The translations under genes and the position numbers were made by a program. Below are positions 8,045 to 17,274 of a stretch of 64,000 nucleotides of DNA, one piece after another. The notes below the pieces were generated by a model, which was not told where the DNA came from, made no database searches, and saw only the letters and a list, made by a program, of their open reading frames with translations. Source of the stretch: Sphingomonas sanxanigenens DSM 19645 = NX02 (lineage in GTDB: Bacteria; Pseudomonadota; Alphaproteobacteria; Sphingomonadales; Sphingomonadaceae); assembly GCF_000512205.2 (NCBI RefSeq), contig NZ_CP006644.1, positions 5,346,501-5,410,500 on the forward strand, written 5' to 3'. Positions within the stretch are counted from its first letter, which is position 1; each line of letters opens with the position of its first letter.

Positions 8045-9136
8045 TCAAGCCGCCACCCGCGTCGCCCGCGCGAACAACCCGGCGAGCGCGGGGACGGCGT
8101 GCATCAGCGCGACCCCCGGTGCCGCCAGTCCCGGCCGTTCGCACAATTGCTTGAGCCAATCGGCCACGGCGAGCGGCCGGCGCAGCGATGCCGAGAAACG
8201 CCGCTGGTAGGTCACGGCCTCGGCAGCGCCGCCCTGCATCCATGCCGCCGCCGCCGCGCTGCCGCTGGCGAGCGCGATGTCGATGCCTTCCCCGGCCAAG
8301 GACGGGATCACCGCCGCCTGGTCGCCCAGCCGGAACAGCCCGGCCACGCCGAACTGCGCGCGCCAGCCATAGGGCACGGCTGCGACGGCATCCGGATGAT
8401 CGGTGGGCGCGCCGGCGATGCGATCGGCCAGGTCGGGCAACGCCTGGGCCAGATGCGCGAACAGCGCCGCCGGGCCGCCGCCGGTCTCGACGAGCAGCGA
8501 CTTGTGCAGCGCCAGGCACAGATTGCCGCCGCCATCCTCCTGACGGACGAGCCCGGCATAGCCGCGGTCGAACAGGTGCAGCTCCACGGCGTCGCCCACC
8601 AGCCGCTCGAGCCGGGGCGTGGCGGGCAGGCGGATGCGCAGGCCCAGCCATGGGTCGCCGTCACCCGGCGTGTTGCGGCCATGGCCACGCAGTTCATGCT
8701 TGCCGGTGGCGAGAAACAGCGACGCGCCCGCGATCGTCGCGCCATCCGCCAGCCGCAGCGTCGTTCCTGCCGCCTCCCGAATCGCGCAGCCGAGTTCCAC
8801 GCCCGCGCCTGCGCGGCGGGCCTCGGCGAGAAGCGCGGAATCGAGCCGGTGGCGCGAAACGCCCATTGCGGCGCCCGGCAGCCGGCTTTCGGCGCTGCGC
8901 CCGCCGGCGAACAGGCGCACCGAACGGATGGTCGTGCCGCCCAGCGCGTCGGTGTCGATGCCGAGCCCCGCCAACCGGTCGATCGTCCGCCAGCTCAGGA
9001 AACCCCCGCACAGCGGATCGCCGGTTTCGCGCTGGCGCTCGATCAGCAGCGGCCGCGCGCCGGCGCGCGCCAGCGCGATCGCGGCGACGCTGCCGGCCGG
9101 GCCGGCGCCCGCGATCAGTGCAGCCGTTCGACGCAC
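8045..9136 (-). CDS. FAD-dependent oxidoreductase of the PKS operon
   Basis: A 363-aa flavoprotein of the geranylgeranyl-reductase/aromatic-hydroxylase superfamily. The N-terminal Rossmann motif is IAGAGPAGSVAA, and the second FAD-binding motif is RLGDQAAVIPSLAGEGID. It is the last gene of a three-gene operon and overlaps the methyltransferase by 22 nt; the start is a GTG. By analogy with phenolic-lipid clusters such as srsABC of Streptomyces, it probably hydroxylates or oxidises the polyketide ring. That is inference: a reductase role is equally possible. Confidence 0.83.
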   Translation of the reverse strand: MRRTAALIAGAGPAGSVAAIALARAGARPLLIERQRETGDPLCGGFLSWRTIDRLAGLGIDTDALGGTTIRSVRLFAGGRSAESRLPGAAMGVSRHRLDSALLAEARRAGAGVELGCAIREAAGTTLRLADGATIAGASLFLATGKHELRGHGRNTPGDGDPWLGLRIRLPATPRLERLVGDAVELHLFDRGYAGLVRQEDGGGNLCLALHKSLLVETGGGPAALFAHLAQALPDLADRIAGAPTDHPDAVAAVPYGWRAQFGVAGLFRLGDQAAVIPSLAGEGIDIALASGSAAAAAWMQGGAAEAVTYQRRFSASLRRPLAVADWLKQLCERPGLAAPGVALMHAVPALAGLFARATRVAA

Positions 9137-9804
9137 AGCCGGAACGGAAAGGGCTTGAGAATGCGGGCCGCGCCCGGTGCGACCCCGGCCTCAGCCAGGA
9201 TCGGCGGCCATTCGCCAGGCCGGTAGGAGCGGGCGATCGAAAGCTGCCCGTCGGCGCGCACGATCTCGTGCCAGCGCATCGCCCGGGCGAGCAGCGGGAA
9301 GAAGCGGTGGGCGAAATTGCTGCGCAGCAAATCATTGACGAACCAGCCCGCGGTCGCATGTCGTTCCATATGTGCAACGAATGCGACGAGCTGACTGTGC
9401 GTCATGTGATGCGCGACCAGGCTTGAGATGATGAAGTCGGCGTCGGGCCGGTCGGCATAGTCGCCGGCATGATAGTCGATCGCATAACCCGCCGATGCCG
9501 CCTGCGCGACGGCGACGCTGTTGGCGTTCAGGTCGACGCCGTGCAGGTCCGCCTCGATGCCGCGCTTGGCGGCCCAGCGCGCGATCGTTCGCAGCATGCC
9601 GCCATCGCCGAAGCCGACATCGAGCAGGGAGAAGCGCGTCCGCCCGCGTGTCGCGCGCGCGAGGAAGGCCAATGTCGGCCGCGCCGTCATGACCATGCGG
9701 TTGACCTTGCCGAGGTCGGTCAGCACCGCAGCATAGACCGCCGGATCGAGGTCCGGCGCATCCATCCGCTCCTCGGCGATGGCACGCTCGGCGAGCCCGC
9801 TCAT
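9115..9804 (-). CDS. Class I SAM-dependent methyltransferase of the PKS operon
   Basis: A 229-aa methyltransferase with SAM-binding motif I (LLDVGFGDGGML) and an acidic motif II (LHGVDLNANS). ATG 9804 overlaps the PKS stop (ATGA) and the 3' end overlaps the oxidoreductase start, so all three are translationally coupled. It likely methylates the polyketide product on oxygen or carbon. It is a soluble class I enzyme, unlike the membrane-bound SrsB of the Streptomyces phenolic-lipid cluster. Substrate is inferred only from context. Confidence 0.83.
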   Translation of the reverse strand: MSGLAERAIAEERMDAPDLDPAVYAAVLTDLGKVNRMVMTARPTLAFLARATRGRTRFSLLDVGFGDGGMLRTIARWAAKRGIEADLHGVDLNANSVAVAQAASAGYAIDYHAGDYADRPDADFIISSLVAHHMTHSQLVAFVAHMERHATAGWFVNDLLRSNFAHRFFPLLARAMRWHEIVRADGQLSIARSYRPGEWPPILAEAGVAPGAARILKPFPFRLCVERLH

Positions 9805-10883
9805 CGCGCGCGGCCAAAGCCGAAGCCCTCGGCGGCAAGGCCGGGGCCGAACGCCATCGCGACGCCGCTCTCCGGGGGCGTCCTGCCGCCGAGCATCCGC
9901 GCGAGCACGAACATCAATGTCGCCGACGACATGTTGCCATTGTCCGCGAGAACGCCGCGTGAGGCGGCCAACGCCTCCGGCGCGAGGTCCAGCCCGTTCT
10001 CCACCGCGTCGAGGATCGACCGCCCGCCTGCGTGCACCGCCCAGCGCTCGATCGCGCCGACATCGCCGCCCGCGGTCACGGCGTGGCGGAAGCCGGGATC
10101 GCGCAGCGCCTCCTGGATACGGCTCGGCACCTCGCCCGACAGATGCATGATGAAGCCCTGGTCACCGATCCACCAGCCGATCAGCCCCTGCGAATCGGGC
10201 AGGGTGGCGGAGAAGGACGGTCCGATCGCGATGCCCTCCGGTTCGGCGGTGACCAGCGCCGCCGCGGCGCCATCGCCGAACTGGAGCATGGCGAGCAACG
10301 GCTCCAGCGCGTCGTGCGGCTGGAGGTGGAGCGTCGACAGCTCGACGCAGACCACCAGCACCCGCGCATCGGGCTGCGACCGGACGATATGGCGCGCGGT
10401 GCGCAGCGCGGTGATCGCGGCGTAGCAGCCCATGAAGCCGATCAGCAGCCGCTCGACCCCGGGGTCGAGCCCCAGCCGGCGCGCGATGATCTGGTCGATG
10501 CCCGGGGCCACGAACCCGGTGCAACTCGCCACGATCAGATGGCTGATCCGCCCCAGCGTCACCTGTTCCCCCAGCCTGGCGATCGCGGTGCAGGCGAGCT
10601 CCGGTGCCGACTCGCCGTAGAGCGACATGCGCTCGGATGTCGGCGGCAAGGTCGCATGGTCGTAGAAACCGCCGGGTGCGACCGGGGATCCGCCCGCGGC
10701 AGTGCGCGGCAGCACCGACCAGCGATGCGCGATCCCCGAACGATCGACCATGCGCGAGAACAGTCTGCGCTCGCGCGGATCGCTCAGCCGCGGCAACGCC
10801 CAGTCGACGAAGGCATGATGAATGTCATGGTCGGGCACCGCGGTGCCGATGGCGTTGATGCAGGCGGACGCAGGAACGGGCAC
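9801..10883 (-). CDS. Type III polyketide synthase (chalcone synthase-like)
   Basis: A 360-aa thiolase-fold enzyme that condenses malonyl-CoA units onto an acyl-CoA starter without an ACP. The catalytic triad is present: Cys121 (VASCTGFVAPG), His284 (WAVHAGGRS) and Asn317 (DNGNMSSAT). Bacterial relatives make alkylresorcinols, alkylpyrones, phloroglucinol or dihydroxyphenylacetate; which applies here cannot be read from the sequence. It is the first gene of the PKS-methyltransferase-oxidoreductase operon. The start is a GTG with a weak binding site. The M49-like gene lies 103 nt upstream on the same strand and could be co-transcribed. Confidence 0.92.
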   Translation of the reverse strand: MPVPASACINAIGTAVPDHDIHHAFVDWALPRLSDPRERRLFSRMVDRSGIAHRWSVLPRTAAGGSPVAPGGFYDHATLPPTSERMSLYGESAPELACTAIARLGEQVTLGRISHLIVASCTGFVAPGIDQIIARRLGLDPGVERLLIGFMGCYAAITALRTARHIVRSQPDARVLVVCVELSTLHLQPHDALEPLLAMLQFGDGAAAALVTAEPEGIAIGPSFSATLPDSQGLIGWWIGDQGFIMHLSGEVPSRIQEALRDPGFRHAVTAGGDVGAIERWAVHAGGRSILDAVENGLDLAPEALAASRGVLADNGNMSSATLMFVLARMLGGRTPPESGVAMAFGPGLAAEGFGFGRAR

Positions 10884-10986
10884 GCGAAGCTTTCGTCAGA
10901 GAAGGCGATGCGACGATGGCGCAGTCGCGTGGCGTTGGGAAGGTGCTGCAGCGCGGCGAAGCCAGGTCTGCCGCGTCCGCACCGGT

Positions 10987-12669
10987 TCAGATGCCCGACG
11001 GATATTTGGGCTGGATGTCCACCGGGATGCCATTCAGCCCATCGATCACCGTTTCTGCATTCTCGTCCAGCTTGGCATAACGCGCGAGGAACGCCTTGGT
11101 GCCGGCATAATCGCCGGTTCCCTGCAGCCGCACGACGTCGGCGATCAGATCGCGCAGCCCGGCACGCATCTTCGCATTGTCGATGCGATAGCGCTGCGCG
11201 CCCTCGTCCCAAACGAACGCGCCCTTCTCCTTCAGATAGGCGTATTGCATCGCCGCGCCCTGCCCGTGCGCCTCGTCGATGCCGAAGCGAACGGCGCGGA
11301 AGATGCCGGCGAAATAGGTCGCCCAGAGCTGCGGCTCCTCGGCCGCTGGCATCTCGCCCTTTTCCATCATGAACAGGATGTTCCACACCCCCATGATGTC
11401 GGCCTTGCCCTCTTCCAGCGCCGAATTGAGTTCTTTCAGCTCGGCGCTGACCGTGGTCTTCCGGCCGTCGACCGTGATCGAGCCCGGCCCGAGGCTGTGC
11501 GACAGTTCGTGGAACAGCGTTTCCGCTTCCATATATTTCTTCACGACCAGCCCGGCCTGATCGCCCACCAGCACCTTGGACGCCATCGGCTGCAGGATGC
11601 GATCGAACTTGGCGCCCAGCACATTGGCCAGGATCACCTTCTTCGCACCCTTCGCTTCGCGCACCCGCTCGTCATTGGGCAGGTTGAACGCCACCGTCTG
11701 CACGCCCGGCACATTGTCGCCGCCGCCGCGGATCTGCTCGGCGACCACGATCGGCGAAGCGAAGCCGCGCTTGAAATTCTTGAAGCGCTCCTCGACCGGC
11801 AGGTTCGCTTCCATGTCGCGCAGGTAGCGCTTGTACTTGTCGAGGGCGGCGCTCTCCTGCGGATTCTTGATCGTCAGGAAGCTCTCGAACGCGGTCTTCG
11901 CGCCATAGAGTTTGTCGGTATAGACCTCATAGGGTCCGATCGCGATCTCGATCGGCGTGCCGCTGAGGTCCATCCACGCCAGCTCGGACTCGTAATAGTC
12001 GTTGGTGCCGAATGCCTTGGCGCGCAGGCTCAGGAAGCGCTTGAGGCTGGGGTTGGTGGTGGTCGCCGCGGCGTCTTCGAGCAGCTTCGCCGCCGGCTCC
12101 AGCCATTCGCGATAGGCGACCGAATAGGGCACCGCGACCAGCCGGTCGCCCTCGCGCTTCACCACCGTATAGGGATCGGTCAGCGCCGCCTTTTCGTCGG
12201 GATGCCTGGCCAGATAGGCGTCGAACTGCGCGCGGGTGAGGTCGGCGGGGTAGAAGCCCGCGCCCGCCGGGCGCTGCGTGCGGCCGAAGAAGGGATGATC
12301 CTCGTCCAGCGTATCCCACGGGCCGAAATGCAGGTCGAACATGTCGAGCAGCACATCGCGCTTCGGACCGGCAGGCATCGCCGCGATCTGCGCGCGTACC
12401 TCCGGATTGGCGGCATAGGCCTGGCGCAGATAGATCTGGCTCATCAGGTCGGATGCCTTGATGAGCAGGTTGACGACCTTCTTCTCCTCGTCGCTGAGAA
12501 AGGCGGTGTCGGCCGTCATGTCGATCCGCGCGATCTTCGCGCGCTGCGCAGCGATATCATAGCGGTCGGTGGGGGTGATGGTCATCGTCTCGGTCTGGTT
12601 CGTATCGCTGCTGCCGGAACAGGCGGCGGTGGTTGCAAGCAGCAGGGCGGCGATCAGGGTTTTGCGCAT
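10987..12669 (-). CDS. M49-like metallopeptidase (dipeptidyl peptidase III-related) lipoprotein
   Basis: A 560-aa predicted exported zinc peptidase. The start is set at MRKTLIAALLL, which gives a signal peptide with a Cys at 17 (TTAACSGS) that may be lipidated, although the lipobox is weak. The zinc site is LFHELSHSLGPG followed by EEGKADIMG (third ligand Glu). This HExxH differs from the HExxGH of classical eukaryotic DPP III, as in bacterial relatives. It probably cleaves peptides in the periplasm. It is divergent from kynA across about 88 nt. Confidence 0.85.
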   Translation of the reverse strand: MRKTLIAALLLATTAACSGSSDTNQTETMTITPTDRYDIAAQRAKIARIDMTADTAFLSDEEKKVVNLLIKASDLMSQIYLRQAYAANPEVRAQIAAMPAGPKRDVLLDMFDLHFGPWDTLDEDHPFFGRTQRPAGAGFYPADLTRAQFDAYLARHPDEKAALTDPYTVVKREGDRLVAVPYSVAYREWLEPAAKLLEDAAATTTNPSLKRFLSLRAKAFGTNDYYESELAWMDLSGTPIEIAIGPYEVYTDKLYGAKTAFESFLTIKNPQESAALDKYKRYLRDMEANLPVEERFKNFKRGFASPIVVAEQIRGGGDNVPGVQTVAFNLPNDERVREAKGAKKVILANVLGAKFDRILQPMASKVLVGDQAGLVVKKYMEAETLFHELSHSLGPGSITVDGRKTTVSAELKELNSALEEGKADIMGVWNILFMMEKGEMPAAEEPQLWATYFAGIFRAVRFGIDEAHGQGAAMQYAYLKEKGAFVWDEGAQRYRIDNAKMRAGLRDLIADVVRLQGTGDYAGTKAFLARYAKLDENAETVIDGLNGIPVDIQPKYPSGI

Positions 12670-12757
12670 CGAGTGAGGGGTCTCGGCTGGTAAGGTGCGG
12701 TTGAAGGCCAGCCTAACCGGCTGGTCCGCCAAGGGGAAGCCGCGCTAGGCTCGGCGC

Positions 12758-13555
12758 ATGAACGATCCGGCCGACATGACCTATGCGCGCTATCTCGCGC
12801 TCGATACGCTGCTCGATGCGCAGCGCCCGATCTCGTCGGAAGATGATGAGATGCTCTTCATCATCATCCACCAGACCAAGGAGCTGTGGCTGAAGCAGAC
12901 CATCGCCGAACTGTGGCGCGCCAAGGCGCTGGTTCGCAAAGGGCTTCTCCACGAGGCCTATAAGAGCCTCGCGCGCGTCTCGCGCATCCAGGCGGTGCTG
13001 ACCCTGAGCTGGGACGTGCTCGCGACGATGACGCCCAGCGACTATACCCGCTTCCGCGGCGTGCTCGGCGGCAGCTCGGGCTTCCAGTCCGACCAGTTCC
13101 GCACCGTCGAATTCCTGCTCGGCCTCAAGGACGCGGCGCATCTGCGCTATCAGGAAGACCGTCCGGAGGCGCAGGCCGCGCTGGCGGCGGCGCTCGACGT
13201 GCCGAGCCTGTGGGATGATGCGATCGCGCAGCTCGCCGCGCATGGCTTCGCGGTGCCTGCGCATGCGCTGGAGCGCGACTGGCGGCAGGCCTACCAGCCC
13301 GACGCTGAGGTCGAGGCCGGCTGGGCCGAGGTCTATCGCGATCCCGAGCGCTGGTGGGATCTCTACCAGCTCGCCGAGAAGCTGGTCGACGTGGACGATG
13401 CGATGGCGACCTGGCGGCACAAGCATGTGCTCACGGTGGCGCGCGTCATCGGCGGCAAGCGCGGCACCGGCGGCACCGCGGGCGTCCCCTATCTCCAGTC
13501 GACGCTCACCAAGCGCGCCTTCCCCGAACTCTGGTCGCTCAGGACCCTGCTGTGA
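12758..13555 (+). CDS. kynA: Tryptophan 2,3-dioxygenase
   Basis: Heme enzyme that opens the indole ring of L-tryptophan to N-formylkynurenine, the first step of the kynurenine pathway. It is 265 aa, typical for the bacterial enzyme. Signatures include the substrate-binding helix FIIIHQTKELWLKQ, the heme-pocket stretch GGSSGFQSDQFR and the C-terminal WRHKHVLTVARVIGGKRGTGGT with the axial His. No other kynurenine genes (kynB, kynU) are adjacent. The stop overlaps the PhoD start by GTGA. Confidence 0.95.
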   Translation: MNDPADMTYARYLALDTLLDAQRPISSEDDEMLFIIIHQTKELWLKQTIAELWRAKALVRKGLLHEAYKSLARVSRIQAVLTLSWDVLATMTPSDYTRFRGVLGGSSGFQSDQFRTVEFLLGLKDAAHLRYQEDRPEAQAALAAALDVPSLWDDAIAQLAAHGFAVPAHALERDWRQAYQPDAEVEAGWAEVYRDPERWWDLYQLAEKLVDVDDAMATWRHKHVLTVARVIGGKRGTGGTAGVPYLQSTLTKRAFPELWSLRTLL

Positions 13556-15168
13556 TCGCGGGGATCGATCGCCGCCGGCTGCTCGCGATCGGCGGCTTCG
13601 GGCTCGGCGCGATCGGCCTCGGGCTCGGCCCGGCGGTCGCGGCGGTGATGGCGGCGCGGGGGTTCACCCATGGCGTCGCCAGCGGAGAGCCGGGTACGGA
13701 CTCGGTGCTGTTGTGGACGCGCCATGTGGCCGATGGCGAGGACTCGACCGTGACGGCCGAGATTGCCGAGGATGCCGGCTTCCGCCGCATCGTCGGTTCC
13801 GCCATGGTCCGCACCGGCGCGTGGCGCGACTGGACGGCGAAGGCGACCATCGCCGGGCTGCGGCCGGGCACGGCCTATCATTACCGCTTCGTCGCCCGCG
13901 ATGGCGCGGTTTCGCCGGCGGGGCGGACGCGGACCTTGCCTGCAGACGATGCCCGGCGTGTCGCCTTCGCGGTCTTTTCCTGCGCCAACCTGCCGTTCGG
14001 CCATTTCAACGCCTATGGCCATGCGGCGGCGCGCGGCGACCTCGATTTCGCGCTGCACCTCGGCGATTATTATTATGAGTATCGCAGCGGCTTCTATCCC
14101 GATCCCAAGGATGTGCTGCCCGGCCGCGCGCTGGAGCCGGTGGGCGAGGCGATCGCGCTCGCCGACTATCGCCTGCGCCACGCCTGCTACCGTGCCGATC
14201 CCGACCTCCAGGCGCTCCACGCCGCGCTGCCGATGATCGCCTCGTGGGACGATCATGAGACCGCCAACGACAGTTGGGAGGGCGGCGCGCAGAATCATGA
14301 CGCGTCCGAAGGCGATTGGAGCGTGCGCAAGGCGGCGGCGATGCAGGCGTGGCGCGAGTGGCTGCCGGTGTCGGAACTGTCGTGGGCCAGCTATGATCTC
14401 GGCGGGCTCGGAACGCTTTACCGCACGGATACGCGGCTCGCGGCGCGCTCGCGACCGCCATCGCCGCCCACCGCTGATCCCCGGGCGCTCGCCCGTTTCC
14501 GCGACGGCGCGTGGATGGATCCGGCGGCGACGATGATGGGCACCGAACAGGAAGCCTGGCTGGCGGCGCGCATGCGCGGATCGATCGTGGCCGGGCGGCG
14601 CTGGCAGGTGCTCGGCTCGGGGGCGATCGTCGCCAATCTGCTGATGCCTGCCGATGCCGGCGGCTGGCTCGATGCCGATGCCCCGGCATTCTATCGTGGG
14701 TCGATGGCGGCGGGGATGGCGCTGGGCGCGGCCGGCATGCCATTCAACATGGATGCCTGGGGCGGCTATCCGCAGGCTCGCGCGCGGCTGCTCGGCATGG
14801 CGCAGGCGCTGGAGGCGGATCTCGTCGTGCTCTCGGGGGACAGCCACAACAGCTGGGCGTTCGATCTCGCGCAGCAGGGAAGGCCCGCCGGCGTCGAGTT
14901 CGCCGGGCACAGCGTCAGCTCGTCGGGCTATGAGACGGTGACGCGCACCATCGGCCCCGCCACCGTCGCCCGCAGCTTCGCCGGCGCCAGCCCCGAACTG
15001 CGCTGGGCCGACCTCGCGCACCGCGGCTACATGGCGGTAGAACTCACCGCCGACCGCGCATCCTGCACCTGGATCAACATGCACACGATCGCCGAACGCT
15101 CCCGAACGACGGTGCCGGGCAAGACGTTGTGGGTCTCGCCCGGCCGCCGGCGACTCGAGGGGATATAG
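13552..15168 (+). CDS. phoD: PhoD-like alkaline phosphatase, Tat substrate
   Basis: A 538-aa exported phosphodiesterase/phosphatase that uses Ca and Fe. The N-terminus carries a twin-arginine signal (DRRRLLAIGG then a hydrophobic stretch). A fibronectin-like N-terminal domain (about 35-120) precedes the metallophosphatase domain with FSCANLPFG, LHLGDYYYEY, SWDDHETAND and SGDSHNSW. The GTG start at 13552 overlaps the kynA stop. No Pho-box is apparent, as expected if it is read from the kynA promoter. The link to tryptophan breakdown is unexplained. Confidence 0.88.
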   Translation: MIAGIDRRRLLAIGGFGLGAIGLGLGPAVAAVMAARGFTHGVASGEPGTDSVLLWTRHVADGEDSTVTAEIAEDAGFRRIVGSAMVRTGAWRDWTAKATIAGLRPGTAYHYRFVARDGAVSPAGRTRTLPADDARRVAFAVFSCANLPFGHFNAYGHAAARGDLDFALHLGDYYYEYRSGFYPDPKDVLPGRALEPVGEAIALADYRLRHACYRADPDLQALHAALPMIASWDDHETANDSWEGGAQNHDASEGDWSVRKAAAMQAWREWLPVSELSWASYDLGGLGTLYRTDTRLAARSRPPSPPTADPRALARFRDGAWMDPAATMMGTEQEAWLAARMRGSIVAGRRWQVLGSGAIVANLLMPADAGGWLDADAPAFYRGSMAAGMALGAAGMPFNMDAWGGYPQARARLLGMAQALEADLVVLSGDSHNSWAFDLAQQGRPAGVEFAGHSVSSSGYETVTRTIGPATVARSFAGASPELRWADLAHRGYMAVELTADRASCTWINMHTIAERSRTTVPGKTLWVSPGRRRLEGI

Positions 15169-15271
15169 GAAGAACCGAGCTGGTGATCCCTACCACCAGG
15201 TGTCCATTTCTAATTTGCAGATCGTGGACTTCTAATTATCATGGCCTTGAGATCCAATTACCCGGTGAACG

Positions 15272-16492
15272 ATGTACGATCGATTCGTTGAACGGCGGGT
15301 GGAAGATGCGCTTTCGGATACACCGGTCGTCCTGATCGTCGGACCGCGCCGGGCCGGGAAGACCACGCTCGTCCGCAAGATGGGTAAGAAAGGGCGCGCT
15401 TACATCACGCTCGACGATCAAACCGCGCTTGAGGCGGCCCGGTCCGATCCCGCCGGGTTCATTCGTGGTCTCGACGAAGCGATCATCGATGAGATCCAGC
15501 GCGTGCCTGACCTGCTGTTGGCGATCAAGAAAGCCGTGGACGATGATTACCGTCCCGGTCGTTTCCTGCTGACCGGATCCGCCAACGTGCTGACCTTGCC
15601 ACGCGTGGCTGACAGCTTGGCGGGAAGAATCGAGACCATCCGGATTCTGCCGCTTGCGCGCGCCGAGATCGAAGGGCGGACAACCGGCTTCATCGAGCAC
15701 CTGTTCGATGCGAAGCTGGGGAAAGCGCATGGTGCGTCGGTTGGCGACGATCTTATCGCTCTCGTGCTGCAGGGCGGCTTCCCCGAGGCGATCGCTCGAA
15801 CGAGCGAGCGGCGGCGGCAGGATTGGGCGCGTGCCTATCTGAACTCGATCCTGACCCGTGATCTCAGAGACATTGCCGACATCGAGAAGATGACCGAGCT
15901 CCCCCGTTTCGTTCGCTTCCTCGCAGAGCATTCGGGACAGCTGGCCAACTACTCGCAACTGGGCGCCAGCATTGGCGTGAGCTACAAAACGGGTCAGCGC
16001 TATGTCGCGCTGCTCGAACACGTCTTCCTCGTATCGACAGTGCAGCCTTGGTTTACCAACGCGATAAAGCGCATCGCGAAGACACCGAAGCTGCACTTTC
16101 TTGATTCCGGCGTGCTGGCCGCTGTTCGCAATCTCGGATTCGCGCGGGTGAGGGACGACCGGACCCTTCTCGGACCGCTTCTGGAGACGTTCGTGTTCGC
16201 CGAGGTGGAAAAGCTCATCACGGCGTCGAATCTGGGGCTCACGCTTTACCATTTCCGCGATTCGCAAATGCGCGAGGTGGATATCGTTCTCGAACGCGAC
16301 GATGGCATGATCGTGGGAATCGAGGTCAAGGCATCGGCGACGGTAAGGTCGGCGGACTTCGCCGGGTTGCGGACCCTCGCAGAGATTTGCGGCGACCGCT
16401 TCGCCTATGGCGTCATGCTCTATGACGGGGCCGATATCGTGCCTTTCGGCGAAAGGCTGGCAGCCGCACCGATCTCATCGCTTTGGGGTTAG
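15272..16492 (+). CDS. Stand-alone AAA/DUF4143 ATPase
   Basis: A 406-aa ATPase of the AAA_14 plus DUF4143 type. Walker A is GPRRAGKTTLV, Walker B is EAIIDEIQRVP, and sensor 1 is LLTGSANV. The C-terminal DUF4143 part ends with a restriction-endonuclease-like core, EVDIVLERDDGMIVGIEVKAS. Cellular role is unknown; such genes are patchily distributed. Base composition and codon use are AT-richer than the neighbours, and a 103-nt AT-rich stretch precedes it, so recent acquisition is likely. It has no operon partner. Confidence 0.85.
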   Translation: MYDRFVERRVEDALSDTPVVLIVGPRRAGKTTLVRKMGKKGRAYITLDDQTALEAARSDPAGFIRGLDEAIIDEIQRVPDLLLAIKKAVDDDYRPGRFLLTGSANVLTLPRVADSLAGRIETIRILPLARAEIEGRTTGFIEHLFDAKLGKAHGASVGDDLIALVLQGGFPEAIARTSERRRQDWARAYLNSILTRDLRDIADIEKMTELPRFVRFLAEHSGQLANYSQLGASIGVSYKTGQRYVALLEHVFLVSTVQPWFTNAIKRIAKTPKLHFLDSGVLAAVRNLGFARVRDDRTLLGPLLETFVFAEVEKLITASNLGLTLYHFRDSQMREVDIVLERDDGMIVGIEVKASATVRSADFAGLRTLAEICGDRFAYGVMLYDGADIVPFGERLAAAPISSLWG

Positions 16493-16567
16493 CGCCGGAA
16501 CAGGCCTTCCCAGATCGAGGATCGACATCGGACTAGGCTTGCGCCGAGCCCGATGTCCTGATCCCGG

Positions 16568-17167
16568 TCAGCCGAACAGCTTCGCCGCGGTTTCGGCGAC
16601 GCGCTTGCCGAGGTAGCGGGCACCGCCCAGTTCGTCCTCGCTCGGCTGGCGGCTGCCGTCGCCCGCCGCGATGGTGGTTGCGCCATAGGGGGCGCCGCCC
16701 TTGACGACATCGACGCCCATCTGCGCCTGATAGCCATAGTCGAGGCCGACGATGGTCATGCCGAAGTGCAGCAGGTTGGTGATGATCGAGAAGAGCGTGG
16801 TCTCCTGCCCGCCGTGCTGGCTGGCGGTGGAGGTGAAGGCCGCGCCCACCTTGCCGTTCAGCGCGCCGCGCGCCCACAGCCCGCCGGCCTGGTCGAGGAA
16901 TGCCGCCATCTGGCTGGAGATGCGGCCGAAGCGGGTGCCGGTGCCGACGATGATCGCGTCGTACTGCTCCAGATCGGCGACGGTCGCGACCGGCGCGTCC
17001 TGATCATATTTGAAATGGTTGGCGCGGGCGAACTCCTCCGGCACGGTCTCGGGAACGCGCTTGACGTCCACCGTCGCGCCACCGGCGCGCGCGCCCTCGG
17101 CGATGGCGTTCGCCATCGTCTCGATATGTCCGTAGGTCGAATAATAGAGCACCAGAACCTTGGCCAT
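16568..17167 (-). CDS. wrbA: NAD(P)H:quinone oxidoreductase WrbA
   Basis: Flavodoxin-like FMN enzyme that reduces quinones by two electrons, protecting against redox cycling. It is 199 aa, the family norm. The FMN phosphate loop is [12 protein letters not shown]; other signatures are [13 protein letters not shown] and [14 protein letters not shown]. It lies downstream of a pirin gene on the same strand after about 107 nt, and near LysR and MarR regulators, consistent with a quinone/electrophile stress module. Confidence 0.95.
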   Translation of the reverse strand: MAKVLVLYYSTYGHIETMANAIAEGARAGGATVDVKRVPETVPEEFARANHFKYDQDAPVATVADLEQYDAIIVGTGTRFGRISSQMAAFLDQAGGLWARGALNGKVGAAFTSTASQHGGQETTLFSIITNLLHFGMTIVGLDYGYQAQMGVDVVKGGAPYGATTIAAGDGSRQPSEDELGGARYLGKRVAETAAKLFG

Positions 17168-17274
17168 CGTCAGTCTCCTGTTTCAATTGCGGTTAACGGG
17201 GTGGTCGGCGGCGATCGGGGGCGCCTTCGGGGAGGGGGAGGTGCGGCGCCCCGGCAGGTATGAACGGACGGGCG

